From assembly GCF_026343125.1 (NCBI RefSeq), contig NZ_JAPEMB010000001.1, forward strand, positions 2,790,001 to 2,854,000: a stretch of DNA of 64,000 nt. Direction: 5' to 3'. Each line of letters opens with the position of its first letter. Positions within the stretch are counted from its first letter, which is position 1. The notes beneath the pieces were generated by a model. That model had not been told where the DNA came from, did no database searches, and saw only the letters and a program-made list of their open reading frames with translations. This document shows, in pieces, positions 52,890 to 61,139 of this stretch. Origin of the DNA: Streptomyces sp. NBC_00094 (GTDB lineage Bacteria; Actinomycetota; Actinomycetes; Streptomycetales; Streptomycetaceae). A program made the position numbers and the translations under genes.

Positions 52890-54758
52890 ATGTCCCTCGC
52901 CGCCGCGCTCGACGTGTCACGCCTGCCCGACTACGCGTACGACTGGGCCCTGATCGACGTCGAGACGTCCGGTCTGATCGCCCGGCGTGACCGGATCCTC
53001 TCGATCGCGGTGCTGACCTTCGGGCCGGACGGGATCCAGACCGGCGAGTACTCCACCCTGCTGAACCCAGGCTGCGACCCCGGCCCGGTGCACATCCACG
53101 GCCTGACCGCGGAACGGCTGAGCGGCGCCCCGGCCTTCGAGCAAGTGGCCGGACGGATCGGAGCGCTCCTGCAGGACCGCGTCATGGTGGCCCACAACGC
53201 ACAGTTCGACTACGACTTCCTGGCCCATGAGTTCGCGCGCGCCCGGCTCCATCTCCCCGTCACCCAGCGCCTGTGCACCCTGGCCCTGAACCGGCGAGTG
53301 GAACCGCCCGTCGCCGACCTCAGCCTGGCGTCACTGGCCGCTCACTACGGCGTGCTGCAGACCAAAGCCCATGACGCGCTGGACGACACGCGCGTCCTCG
53401 CGGGGATCTTCCGGTCGTCCCTCTCCGAAGCCGCGCGGCTGGACGTCCCGCTGCCACTGGTGCCCTGCCCTCCCCGACAGGATCCGCAGTTCGCGCCGAA
53501 TCCGCCGAAGACCCCGTGCGCCTACCGGAACCCTGGCCGTCCGGCGCTCGGCGGTCCGCTCGTCCAAGGCATGAAGATCGCCATCACGGGCGAGACCGCG
53601 ACCTCCCGGGCCGAGCTGGTGGCCCGGGCCGTCGCAGCCGGCCTGAACATCATGTCGTCGGTCAGCCGGCACACCAGCGCTCTCGTCACCAACGACGGGG
53701 CTTCGGGCTCGGCGAAGGCGCAGCGCGCGATCGCCGAAGGCGTCACGGTCATCGACGAGCACACCTTCCTCAAGCTGCTGGGAGAGGTGCGCCCCGGAAC
53801 ACCGCACGAGAGTCAGACACCGAGGAAGACCCCGGAAGCGACGACCCCGGAAGCGACGACCCCGGCCACGCCGCCCACGATGCCCACGCCGACGCCGTCC
53901 CCTGCTGCGACCGCAGCCGTCGCGGACGTACCGGCGCTCAGGCGGCCCGAGTCCCCGCATTCCGCCAAGCCGTTCGGCCGTCGACGGGTCCTGATTCTGG
54001 GCGGCACCCACGAAGAGGCATCCGCCGCCCGGGCCAGGGTCGTCGAACTGGGCGGGGCCGCCGCGATCAACCTCTCCGCGAGCGTCACCGACGTCGTCCT
54101 CTTCCCCGGAGGTGAACTCGACCGCCGCATGGCCCGCATCACCGCGTTGGAACTTCCGGTCCACGCGCACGGATGGCTCGGATCCCCCACCTCCGAGCCG
54201 GCCGACGTCCCCACCCGGAACGACGCGACGCCCGACGTTCTCCCGCGCGGCGGAGTCATCGATCTCCCCACGCTTCACACCGCCGGCCACTGGCACGTGA
54301 GTGCCTCCTGGGCGCAGCAGACGAACTGCGAGATCGACGTCGTCGCCTTCGTCCTCGACGAGGACGAGCAGGTCTCCTCCGATGGGGACTTCGTCTTCTA
54401 CAGCGCGCCGGAAAGCCCCGACGGAGCCACCCGTCTCCTCTGCGACGGTCCGACCGAGCAGACCATCGCCGTCGATCTCGCGGCGCTGCCTCCCGCCGCC
54501 CACCGGATCGCGATCGCCGCCGCCATCGACGGTGCGGCCACTTTCGGGGACATCGGAGCGGTCCAGATCACCCTCGCACCGGGCGTCGATGCTCCGGCCG
54601 CGGCCCAGGCCACTCTGGACGCCGCCACCAGCGAACGCACCCTGCTCCTCGCCGAGATCTACTGTCGGGACTCGCGGTGGCGCTTCCGCGCCGTCGGCCA
54701 GGGCTACGACCGTGGCTTGGAGTCCCTCGTCCGTGGATACGGCGTCGACGTGGCGTAG
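52890..54758 (+). CDS. DEDDh exonuclease - BRCT - BRCT - TerD fusion protein
   Basis: The 622-residue protein has an N-terminal DnaQ-like exonuclease (about residues 18-180). Its metal residues are in LIDVETSGL, VAHNAQFDYDF and HDALDDTRVLAG (DEDDh type). A BRCT domain (about 230-300, GMKIAITGETATSRAEL to EHTFLKLL) and a Pro/Thr linker follow, then a second BRCT-like domain (about 365-435). A TerD-type domain (about 455-622) contains EIDVVAFVLDEDEQV and DGDFVFYS, and an acidic DEDE-type calcium-binding loop is recognisable. It is cytoplasmic. The parts suggest nucleic-acid trimming at damage sites controlled through a tellurite/stress (Ter) module. ATG 52890 is the start. Confidence 0.85.
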   Translation: MSLAAALDVSRLPDYAYDWALIDVETSGLIARRDRILSIAVLTFGPDGIQTGEYSTLLNPGCDPGPVHIHGLTAERLSGAPAFEQVAGRIGALLQDRVMVAHNAQFDYDFLAHEFARARLHLPVTQRLCTLALNRRVEPPVADLSLASLAAHYGVLQTKAHDALDDTRVLAGIFRSSLSEAARLDVPLPLVPCPPRQDPQFAPNPPKTPCAYRNPGRPALGGPLVQGMKIAITGETATSRAELVARAVAAGLNIMSSVSRHTSALVTNDGASGSAKAQRAIAEGVTVIDEHTFLKLLGEVRPGTPHESQTPRKTPEATTPEATTPATPPTMPTPTPSPAATAAVADVPALRRPESPHSAKPFGRRRVLILGGTHEEASAARARVVELGGAAAINLSASVTDVVLFPGGELDRRMARITALELPVHAHGWLGSPTSEPADVPTRNDATPDVLPRGGVIDLPTLHTAGHWHVSASWAQQTNCEIDVVAFVLDEDEQVSSDGDFVFYSAPESPDGATRLLCDGPTEQTIAVDLAALPPAAHRIAIAAAIDGAATFGDIGAVQITLAPGVDAPAAAQATLDAATSERTLLLAEIYCRDSRWRFRAVGQGYDRGLESLVRGYGVDVA

Positions 54759-54873
54759 CCCTCGCCTCGTGCACGTGGGTGGGATGCCGGAAGGGCCGAC
54801 AGCCTGCCCGGATGGAGCCGGTCGTCGGCCACCTCTCACGGCTCCGGCACGGGCACGGGCACGGGCACGTGAC

Positions 54874-54901
54874 GCTCCTCGGCACGGCCGCGCCGAGGAG
54901 C
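54874..54901. terminator. Terminator between convergent genes
   Basis: GCTCCTCGGC (54874-54883) pairs perfectly with GCCGAGGAGC (54892-54901) around an 8-nt loop. It serves the exonuclease-TerD gene on one side and the phytase-like gene on the other. A short GGGCAC hexamer run (54847-54869) precedes it. Confidence 0.75.
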
Positions 54902-54912
54902 TCGGTCCGGGG

Positions 54913-56250
54913 TCAGCGGATCGGGTGGGTCAGTCTCACGCGGACCAGGGTCGTCTCGACGCCGCTGTCGACCAGGCGGCCGGCCGCGTCGAAGGCCGCG
55001 GGGCCGTCGGTCATGCCGAAGTCGTTGTCGTTGATCAGGGCGAGGGTCGAGGAGCCTTCGAGCGCGATGCCCTCGATCTTGCCGGGGACGCCCTCGACCG
55101 TGTTCAGGTCGAGGACCAGGCGCTTGTCCAGGACCGGGACCTCCGCCGACGCCGTGTCGTCGAGCTGCTCCAGGGTCGGGCCGGCGGCGGTGTCCCAGGT
55201 GGTGCCGAGGATGTCCGTGCCGCGGCGGAGGTTCACCTCGTACACGCGTGAGGCCTTGTCGGTGCGCTCCTGGACGAGGAGGCGGTTGCCGCCGAGCGCG
55301 ACGAGGGCGGAGATCTTGAGCTCGGAGGTCTTGGTCTGGCCGGGCTCGACGACCTCGACCGGGTCGAAGCGGTACGCGTACTCGGCGGTGACCTCGTGCG
55401 TGCGGGTCGAGAAGCGCAGCAGGCGCGTGGTGCGGGAGCTCTCCCCTGCCGCCTTGTCGGGGTTGAGCAGCGGGCTCTGCAGCGCCATCACCAGGTCGCC
55501 GCCGGGGAGCAGCGCGAGACCCTCGAAGCCGCGGTTGATCTTGCGCTGCAGGAAGATCGACGGCAGCGACTCGATCACCGGGTAGTCGGCGCCCGTCAGG
55601 CCGAGGCCCTTCGGGACGTGGCGGGCGAGGATCCGGCCGCGCGGGGAGACGTGCACGAGCGAGGGGCCGTACTCGTCGACCAGCCAGAAGCCGCCGTCCC
55701 GGTCCCGCACGATGCCTTCGGTGTCCAGGCCGTTGGGGTTGTACGAGAGCGGGGTGGAGGCGTCGTACGTGTACGGGGCCTCGTCGCGGCCGGGCTGGTT
55801 GGGCAGGCCGGTGACGGGGGCACCGGACGCCGTGGTGAGCGGGATGGAGCGCAGGACCTGGATGCGGCCGCCGACCGCGCGGATCTTCACGATGGCCGGG
55901 TCGAAGCCGGGCACGGGGAACGTGCGGCGCTTGTCCTTGCCCACGGAGATCTGGCCGTTGGGGCCGCGGTCGGTGACGGTCCAGTACTCGCCGGGCCGTT
56001 CGGCCGGGAACAGGTCGCTGCCTATGCCGCCGAGGTCGACTCCCCGGTCGTCGGCGACGCTGCCGGCCGGCAGGCCGTTGCTGAAGGCGGCCAGCGGGAT
56101 GTCGGGCAGCGTCGCGGTGGAGACGACCCGCGCGGTGGCGTCGTGGTGCGCCGGCGTCGCGTCGGCCGTGCCCACCACCACCGAGAGCGCGAGGGCGGTG
56201 GAGAGGGGAAGCACGACGGCGGCGGGCCGGCGCAGGAGACGCGGATTCAT
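54913..56250 (-). CDS. Secreted esterase-like phytase-family protein
   Basis: The 445-residue protein has a signal peptide (MNPRLLRRPAAVVLPLSTAL through ATPAHH) and a beta-propeller-like domain of the type annotated as esterase-like activity of phytase. Conserved segments are GSDLFPAERPGEYWTVTDRGPNG, GLDTEGIVRDRDGGFWLVDEYGPSL and NDNDFGMTDG. It acts outside the cell, perhaps on phosphoesters, but substrates for this family are poorly defined. ATG 56250 follows AGGGAG. It is monocistronic between a terminator and the next secreted-protein gene. Confidence 0.82.
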   Translation of the reverse strand: MNPRLLRRPAAVVLPLSTALALSVVVGTADATPAHHDATARVVSTATLPDIPLAAFSNGLPAGSVADDRGVDLGGIGSDLFPAERPGEYWTVTDRGPNGQISVGKDKRRTFPVPGFDPAIVKIRAVGGRIQVLRSIPLTTASGAPVTGLPNQPGRDEAPYTYDASTPLSYNPNGLDTEGIVRDRDGGFWLVDEYGPSLVHVSPRGRILARHVPKGLGLTGADYPVIESLPSIFLQRKINRGFEGLALLPGGDLVMALQSPLLNPDKAAGESSRTTRLLRFSTRTHEVTAEYAYRFDPVEVVEPGQTKTSELKISALVALGGNRLLVQERTDKASRVYEVNLRRGTDILGTTWDTAAGPTLEQLDDTASAEVPVLDKRLVLDLNTVEGVPGKIEGIALEGSSTLALINDNDFGMTDGPAAFDAAGRLVDSGVETTLVRVRLTHPIR

Positions 56251-56390
56251 CTGAACTCCCTGGGGACACACACATGGAAAGTCGCCGGTGAGGGCGGGCT
56301 CATGGTCCGTTTCCGCGCACAACGCCGGACTACGGGTGTGCGACGGCAGGGCGAGTCCTGGGTGAACGCGCGTCTCCGTGGCCCTACCTG

Positions 56391-57257
56391 TCAGTAGCGG
56401 TCGAGGATCAGCTGCGTCTTGAGGATGTCGCCGTGGAAGAGCCAGCCGTTGGCCTCGGCGACGGCGATGGCGTCCTCGTGGAGGTCGGCCGCGTCGGCGT
56501 ACGAGTCCGTCTTGAACGACAGCTCGACGACGTACTCCGTACCCGTGCCGCCCGCTCCGACGACCGGCAGCACCTCGATGCTCGCGTCGTCCGAGGGGCC
56601 CCAGGCGCCGCCGTACACCTTGGCGGTCACCGGCCCGTGCGCGCGGGAGAGCTGGAGCGTGTTCTTGCCCCAGCCGGCGCTGCCCCAGTCCTGCAGCTTG
56701 CCGGGGATGTCGTTGACGAGCCAGGTGCGGCCGGTCGTGCTCGACGGCATCGCCGTGCCCGAGTAGCCGCTGGCGCTGTGGCTCTTCTCGGTGCTGAAGC
56801 TCAGCGTCTGCTTGGCGTAGCCCCAGTCGACCTCGGCGTCGTAGTTGGTGTCGCCGCTGTCGAAGCCCGCGGCGTTGGCCGTGGTGAGGGCGGCGGCGAT
56901 GTCGCCGTTCGTCACGGGGAAACGCTTCTTGTACGTCTCCTCGAAGGACGAGCCGCTCTTGTGGCGGAGGCGGACGCTCCACCCCTCGGCGTCGAGGGCC
57001 AGGGCGTCGGTGTCGTAGTAGCTGTACGAGCGGGCCTTGGCGGAACCGGTGATGCCGAACGCCGACTTGACCGCCGCGCTCGGGGCGAAGGCCGAGTCCA
57101 GCGCGGCGGTGGTGAGGTTGATCTTCACCTCGTACGTCGGTACGGCGTTGGCGGCGGCGTACGCCGGCGAGGTCGGGGCGAGGAGCGCGACGGCGACGGT
57201 GAGGGCGATCGCCGAACCGGCGGCGGCGGGGCGCGAGGCCCGCGAGGTGAAGGTCAT
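56391..57257 (-). CDS. Secreted protein resembling a CYTH domain
   Basis: The 288-residue protein has an Arg-containing signal peptide (MTFTSRASRPAAAGSAIA to AYAAANA) and then one domain. YEVKINL, WSVRLRHKSG, ETYKKRFPV and YVVELSFKTDS alternate basic and hydrophobic residues, as in CYTH/triphosphate tunnel proteins. Exported CYTH-like proteins are unusual, so this is a tentative resemblance. ATG 57257 is used; the frame is open further upstream to 57353 with no ribosome site, and none is strong for 57257. It diverges from the HTH_42 gene. Confidence 0.65.
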   Translation of the reverse strand: MTFTSRASRPAAAGSAIALTVAVALLAPTSPAYAAANAVPTYEVKINLTTAALDSAFAPSAAVKSAFGITGSAKARSYSYYDTDALALDAEGWSVRLRHKSGSSFEETYKKRFPVTNGDIAAALTTANAAGFDSGDTNYDAEVDWGYAKQTLSFSTEKSHSASGYSGTAMPSSTTGRTWLVNDIPGKLQDWGSAGWGKNTLQLSRAHGPVTAKVYGGAWGPSDDASIEVLPVVGAGGTGTEYVVELSFKTDSYADAADLHEDAIAVAEANGWLFHGDILKTQLILDRY

Positions 57258-57432
57258 GCCGTTGATCGTCACGAGGGCGGGTGAGGACCGCGTGACTCCG
57301 GGGCGTGGGGCCGGTGAACCGGCGGCGTCGGGAAGCCGCCGCCCGAGGGCCACGCCCCGCCTGCGGCGTCCGAGGGCGGTCCCGTGATCGGGACGGTACG
57401 CGTTCCCTCCGCCCCGGAGGCAGAATCACGCC

Positions 57433-58587
57433 ATGGTGATCACCACACGCGCCCTCAACCGCGCCACCCTCGCCCGTCAGTTGCTGCTCGAACGCGCGCC
57501 GGTCGACGTCGAGGAGGCCCTGCGGCGGGTCGTCGCGCTCCAGGCGCAGCAGCCGGGTTCGCCGTACGTCGCCCTGTGGAACCGGGTCGCGGGCTTCGAC
57601 CCGGGCCGGCTCGACGGGGCCGTGGACGGGTTCCGGGCGGTGCGGTCGACGCTGATGCGGCTCACCCTGCACCTCGTCCACGCGGAGGACTACCGGGCGT
57701 TCCGGGAGGGCATGGAGCCGACGCTGCGCGGTTCGCGGCTCGGTGACCACCGGTTCAGGGCGGCGGGGTTCACGCCGGCCGACGCCGACGCGCTGCTGCC
57801 CGGCCTCCTCGCGTACGCCGAACGGCCCCGGTCCGGGGCCGAGATGCGGGCCCTGATCGAGGAGAGCCGGGGCGGCCCGGTGGAGCCCGTGGCCTGGCGG
57901 ATGATCCGGCAGTACGCGCCGCTCTGGCACGCCCCGACGGGGCCGCCGTGGTCGTACGGGACCGCGCAGTCCTTCGTCACGGCCGACTCCCGGCCGCGGC
58001 TCGGCGATCCGGACGCGTCCGCCGCGGGCCTGGCCGCCCTGGTCCTGCGCTACCTGGAGGGCTTCGGGCCCGCTTCCGTGGCGGACATGGCGCAGTTCTC
58101 GATGACGCAACAGAAGCGGATACGGGAGGTGTTGGGGACGCTCGACGGCCGGCTCGACCGATGCGAGGGGCCCGGCGGGACGGTCCTGTACGACGTCCCC
58201 GGGGCGGCCCTGCCCGACGAGGACGTGCCCGCCCCGCCGCGGCTGATGGCGATGTGGGACAGCGTCCTGCTGGCCTACGCCGACCGCGGCCGCGTCATCC
58301 CGCCCGAGTACCGGAAGTCCGTGATCCGCGTGAACGGCGACGTGCTGCCGACGCTGCTCGTCGACGGGTACGTCGCCGGGGTCTGGCGGCCCGTGGACGG
58401 CGGCGTCGAGGTCTCGGCGTTCCACCGGCTCCCGGCGCGCGTCTGGGAGGAGTCGGCCGTGGAGGCCGAGGCTCTCGGGGCGTTCCTGGCCGACCGGGAC
58501 CCGCTGGTCTACCGGCGCTACGACCACTGGTGGGTCAAGGGCCTGCCGGTCGTCGAGACGAAGGTGTTCCCGGCCCGCCGAGCTTGA
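57433..58587 (+). CDS. AlkZ-like HTH_42 winged-helix DNA glycosylase family protein
   Basis: The 384-residue protein belongs to the HTH_42 (YcaQ/AlkZ) superfamily of tandem winged helices. Gln37-Ala-Gln39 in VVALQAQQPGSPYVALWNRV is the QxQ catalytic motif of AlkZ, the azinomycin-resistance glycosylase. The YcaQ branch has QxD at the same place. Other family segments are TLMRLTLHLV and the C-terminal YDHWWVKGLPVVE. AlkZ unhooks DNA interstrand crosslinks at N7-alkylated purines. ATG 57433 follows GGAGG at 57416-57420, slightly far. It is alone on its strand and not in a biosynthetic cluster, so a housekeeping repair role is the inference. Confidence 0.82.
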   Translation: MVITTRALNRATLARQLLLERAPVDVEEALRRVVALQAQQPGSPYVALWNRVAGFDPGRLDGAVDGFRAVRSTLMRLTLHLVHAEDYRAFREGMEPTLRGSRLGDHRFRAAGFTPADADALLPGLLAYAERPRSGAEMRALIEESRGGPVEPVAWRMIRQYAPLWHAPTGPPWSYGTAQSFVTADSRPRLGDPDASAAGLAALVLRYLEGFGPASVADMAQFSMTQQKRIREVLGTLDGRLDRCEGPGGTVLYDVPGAALPDEDVPAPPRLMAMWDSVLLAYADRGRVIPPEYRKSVIRVNGDVLPTLLVDGYVAGVWRPVDGGVEVSAFHRLPARVWEESAVEAEALGAFLADRDPLVYRRYDHWWVKGLPVVETKVFPARRA

Positions 58588-58596
58588 GGCTCCGGA

Positions 58597-58950
58597 TCAC
58601 CACAGCCCGGCCGTCTCCACTCCCAGCCATACGGCTCCGAGTCCTGCGGCCAGGCTCCCGGTCACGTTCAGCGCCGCGTACCCCTTCGCCCCGCCCTCGT
58701 ACAGCTTCAGCGTCTCGTACGAGAAGGTCGAGTACGTCGTCAGCGCCCCGCACAGGCCCACCCCGAGCAGCAGGTGCAAGCGGGCGGAGGCGACGCCGGT
58801 GAGCAGCCCGAGCACGAACGAGCCGACGACGTTCACCGCGAGCGTGCCCCAGGGGAAGGCGGAGCCGTACCGGGCGCGGGCCGCGCGGTCGGTGAGGTAC
58901 CGCAGGGGCGCGCCGACGGCGGCGCCCACGACGACGAGCAGCCAGTTCAC
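58597..58950 (-). CDS. crcB: Fluoride ion channel CrcB/Fluc, subunit 1
   Basis: The 117-residue protein has four membrane helices. The Fluc signatures are [33 protein letters not shown] and [19 protein letters not shown]. It exports fluoride as part of a dimer. GTG 58950 overlaps the stop of the upstream crcB paralogue in GTGA, so the two are co-translated and probably form a heterodimer. Confidence 0.92.
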   Translation of the reverse strand: MNWLLVVVGAAVGAPLRYLTDRAARARYGSAFPWGTLAVNVVGSFVLGLLTGVASARLHLLLGVGLCGALTTYSTFSYETLKLYEGGAKGYAALNVTGSLAAGLGAVWLGVETAGLW

Positions 58951-59429
58951 CCGGCCCTCACCACCCGCGTCCGTACCGCCCGGGTCAGGGTGACCCCGGC
59001 CCACACGGCGGCCAGTGCGGTGAGCGCGGTCGCACCCAGGTAGAGCAGCCCGCGCGCCGGTTCGCCGGCGCTCAGCAGCCGCTGCGTGTCGAGGGTGTAC
59101 GTCGAGAAGGTGGTGAACCCGCCGCAGAACCCCGTGCCGAGGAACGGCCGGAGGAGCGGGTGCGGGGCGGTGCGGGGCTCCCCCGTACGAGCCTCCGCCG
59201 GATGAGCCTCCGCCGGATGAGCCTCCCTCACAGGGGGCTCGGTGACGAGGACCATGAGGACGCCGAGCGCGGCGCAGCCGGCCGCGTTCACCGTGAAGGT
59301 GGTCCAGGGGAAGGCGTGGGCCGGCGTGGGCCAGGCGAGCGACGCGCCGTAGCGGGCGACCGCGCCGAGGGCGCCGCCGGCGGCGACGGCCCCGACGGCC
59401 GGCAGCTGCGCGCGCAGTTCCATGGCCAT
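58947..59429 (-). CDS. crcB: Fluoride ion channel CrcB/Fluc, subunit 2
   Basis: The 160-residue protein has the four helices and motifs [29 protein letters not shown] and [17 protein letters not shown] hydrophilic insert with an EAHPA duplication lies between helices 2 and 3. I chose ATG 59429; ATG 59423 is next in frame. Both lack a clear ribosome site. It overlaps the second crcB gene by 4 nt. I found no fluoride riboswitch upstream. Confidence 0.9.
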   Translation of the reverse strand: MAMELRAQLPAVGAVAAGGALGAVARYGASLAWPTPAHAFPWTTFTVNAAGCAALGVLMVLVTEPPVREAHPAEAHPAEARTGEPRTAPHPLLRPFLGTGFCGGFTTFSTYTLDTQRLLSAGEPARGLLYLGATALTALAAVWAGVTLTRAVRTRVVRAG

Positions 59430-59787
59430 CAGGCTACGGCGGGCGTCGGGGCGAGGCGCACAGGCACGGTTCCCGGCCTGGGGCATTAACCGGGATCCGG
59501 GCCCGTGCAACCTCGCTCTGTGATGGTCCGGCCACGCCTTGCGACGGGTCAAAGCGGGGCGCGCGAGTCTGTCAGATCCCCCGCGGGGTATTCCGGAACG
59601 CAGGGGTGGGGGTCGGGGACGTGACCCCTGATACCGCTGTGACCTGCGGTAACGGTAGGGGAGGTGGTCCGGTCACCATTCGGCGGCCGATTCGGGTGCC
59701 GGGTACACCTCGTCCCGGAGGGCCCCCACGGGCGACGGTGGTGGAGCAGCGGGAGGGAGCGCTGCGCAACCTTCGGGCAGGAGTGTC
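59430..59787. other. Divergent promoter region, no gene seen
   Basis: This 358-bp gap lies between crcB and the transposase-like gene. It has an inverted repeat TACCGC-tgtgacct-GCGGTA at 59632-59651 and a ribosome site GGCAGGAG at 59777-59783. No open frame with good codon use was found, and there are no inverted repeats of the insertion-sequence type. Confidence 0.5.
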
Positions 59788-61059
59788 GTGAGTACATCCG
59801 TCGCAACCAAGCGCAGGGCCACCACCGGGGCCGTCTCGTCCTTGACGGTTCCCCTGGGCGTCGCCAGGCCCGTCGGTGCGGCCGCTGCGGCCGGTTCGGG
59901 CGAGGAGGTCTACGCCGAGCTGTGCTCCGCGCTCTTCTCCGGTTTCCCGCGCCGCGACCAGCGCCTGAAGGCCGAGCAGTACCTGCACGGCCTGCTCACC
60001 GCGCAGGGCCGCAAGTCGATCCGGAACATCGCCGCCCAGATAGGGGGGCCGGCGGCCGAGCAGAGCCTGCACCACTTCGTCTCCAGCTCCACCTGGGACT
60101 GGCAGCCGATGCGGGCCGCGCTCGCCCGCTACCTGGAGCGGAACAGCTGCCCGCAGGCCTGGGTGGTCCGGCCCATGCCGATCCCGAAGGCCGGTGAGCA
60201 CTCGGTGGGCGTGGACCGGCGTTTCGACCCGGAGCGCGGCCAGGTCTTCCACGGCCAGCAGGCGTTCGGGGTGTGGTTCGCCAGCGACGAGCTGAGCGTT
60301 CCCGTCAACTGGCGGCTGTTCCTGCCGGACCCCTGGGTGAACGACCGCACGCGGCGCGACCGCGCGGAGGTCCCCCAGGAGGCCGGCGAGGAGACGCTGG
60401 AGGAGTGCGCGGTCGCCGCGGCGCTCGACACGGCCCGCTGGTCCGACGTCACCCGCAAGCCGGTGCTCCTGGACATCCGCGGCGGCGCGGGCCGGGCGGC
60501 GCTCACCCGGCTCGCCGGGGCCGGGGTGCCGGTCGTGGCCCGGATCGGCCCGGGGTCCCGCATGGCGATCGCGGACCGTTCGCTGCCGGGCTTCGGCGCG
60601 GGGCCGCTGTCGGCGCATCAGATCCTGGAATCGCTCAAGGGCCTGCGCAGGCCGGTGAGCTGGGTGGACACGGTGGCCGGCGCGCGGACCTCGCGGACCT
60701 CGCTCGCCACGGCCGTACGGGTCGCGCTGCCGACGCCCGGCGGCGAGCGGATGCGGCCCCTGGTCCTGCTCGGCGAGTGGGACGACCCGCGGCGCGGCCC
60801 GGCCCGGGTGTGGATCAGCGATCTGACCCACTCCCCCGTCGGCTCGCTGCTGCGGCTGACGAAGCTGGCGCGCCGCGTGGAGCGTGACTTCGTGGAGGTC
60901 GGCGAGGGTGCGGGACTGCGGGACTTCGTGGGCCGCTCGTTCCGCGGCTGGCACCGGCACATCACGCTGGCCTCGGCGGCCCACGCGGCGACGGTCCTGG
61001 CAGCGGAGTGGGACACGTCCTACGGCTCCGGCTACGCGACGGGCCGCACGGCGAGCTGA
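59788..61059 (+). CDS. IS701-like transposase homologue, probably domesticated
   Basis: The 423-residue protein follows the IS701/DDE_5 pattern. SLHHFVSSSTWDW, KAGEHSVGVDRRF, NWRLFLPDPWVND and FVGRSFRGWHRHITL line up with known family blocks. In active members the first catalytic block is of the form VVDDTGFPKKG; here it reads WVVRPMPIPKAG, with both Asp lost. No terminal inverted repeats or target duplications flank it. GTG 59788 follows GGCAGGAG. The protein probably can no longer transpose and may have been retained as a DNA-binding or regulatory protein. The hairpin at 61065 ends it. Confidence 0.75.
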   Translation: MSTSVATKRRATTGAVSSLTVPLGVARPVGAAAAAGSGEEVYAELCSALFSGFPRRDQRLKAEQYLHGLLTAQGRKSIRNIAAQIGGPAAEQSLHHFVSSSTWDWQPMRAALARYLERNSCPQAWVVRPMPIPKAGEHSVGVDRRFDPERGQVFHGQQAFGVWFASDELSVPVNWRLFLPDPWVNDRTRRDRAEVPQEAGEETLEECAVAAALDTARWSDVTRKPVLLDIRGGAGRAALTRLAGAGVPVVARIGPGSRMAIADRSLPGFGAGPLSAHQILESLKGLRRPVSWVDTVAGARTSRTSLATAVRVALPTPGGERMRPLVLLGEWDDPRRGPARVWISDLTHSPVGSLLRLTKLARRVERDFVEVGEGAGLRDFVGRSFRGWHRHITLASAAHAATVLAAEWDTSYGSGYATGRTAS

Positions 61060-61064
61060 CCACC

Positions 61065-61086
61065 GGGCCGGGCCCAGGCCCGGCCC
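61065..61086. terminator. Terminator after the transposase-like gene
   Basis: GGGCCGGGCC (61065-61074) and GGCCCGGCCC (61077-61086) are a perfect 10-bp palindrome separated by CA. It lies between convergent genes. Confidence 0.6.
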
Positions 61087-61139
61087 GACCGGCAGGACAC
61101 CCGGAAAGCCCGAAAGCCCGCGAGACCCCCCAAGTCCCC

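Noticed and set aside
52592..54758. tRNA-Arg as an integration site for a genomic island
   Set aside because: No integrase gene, no direct repeat of the tRNA 3' end was noticed downstream, and the neighbouring genes have normal composition.
59430..59600. Fluoride riboswitch upstream of the crcB pair
   Set aside because: I looked on the minus strand for the conserved crcB-motif segments and found none.
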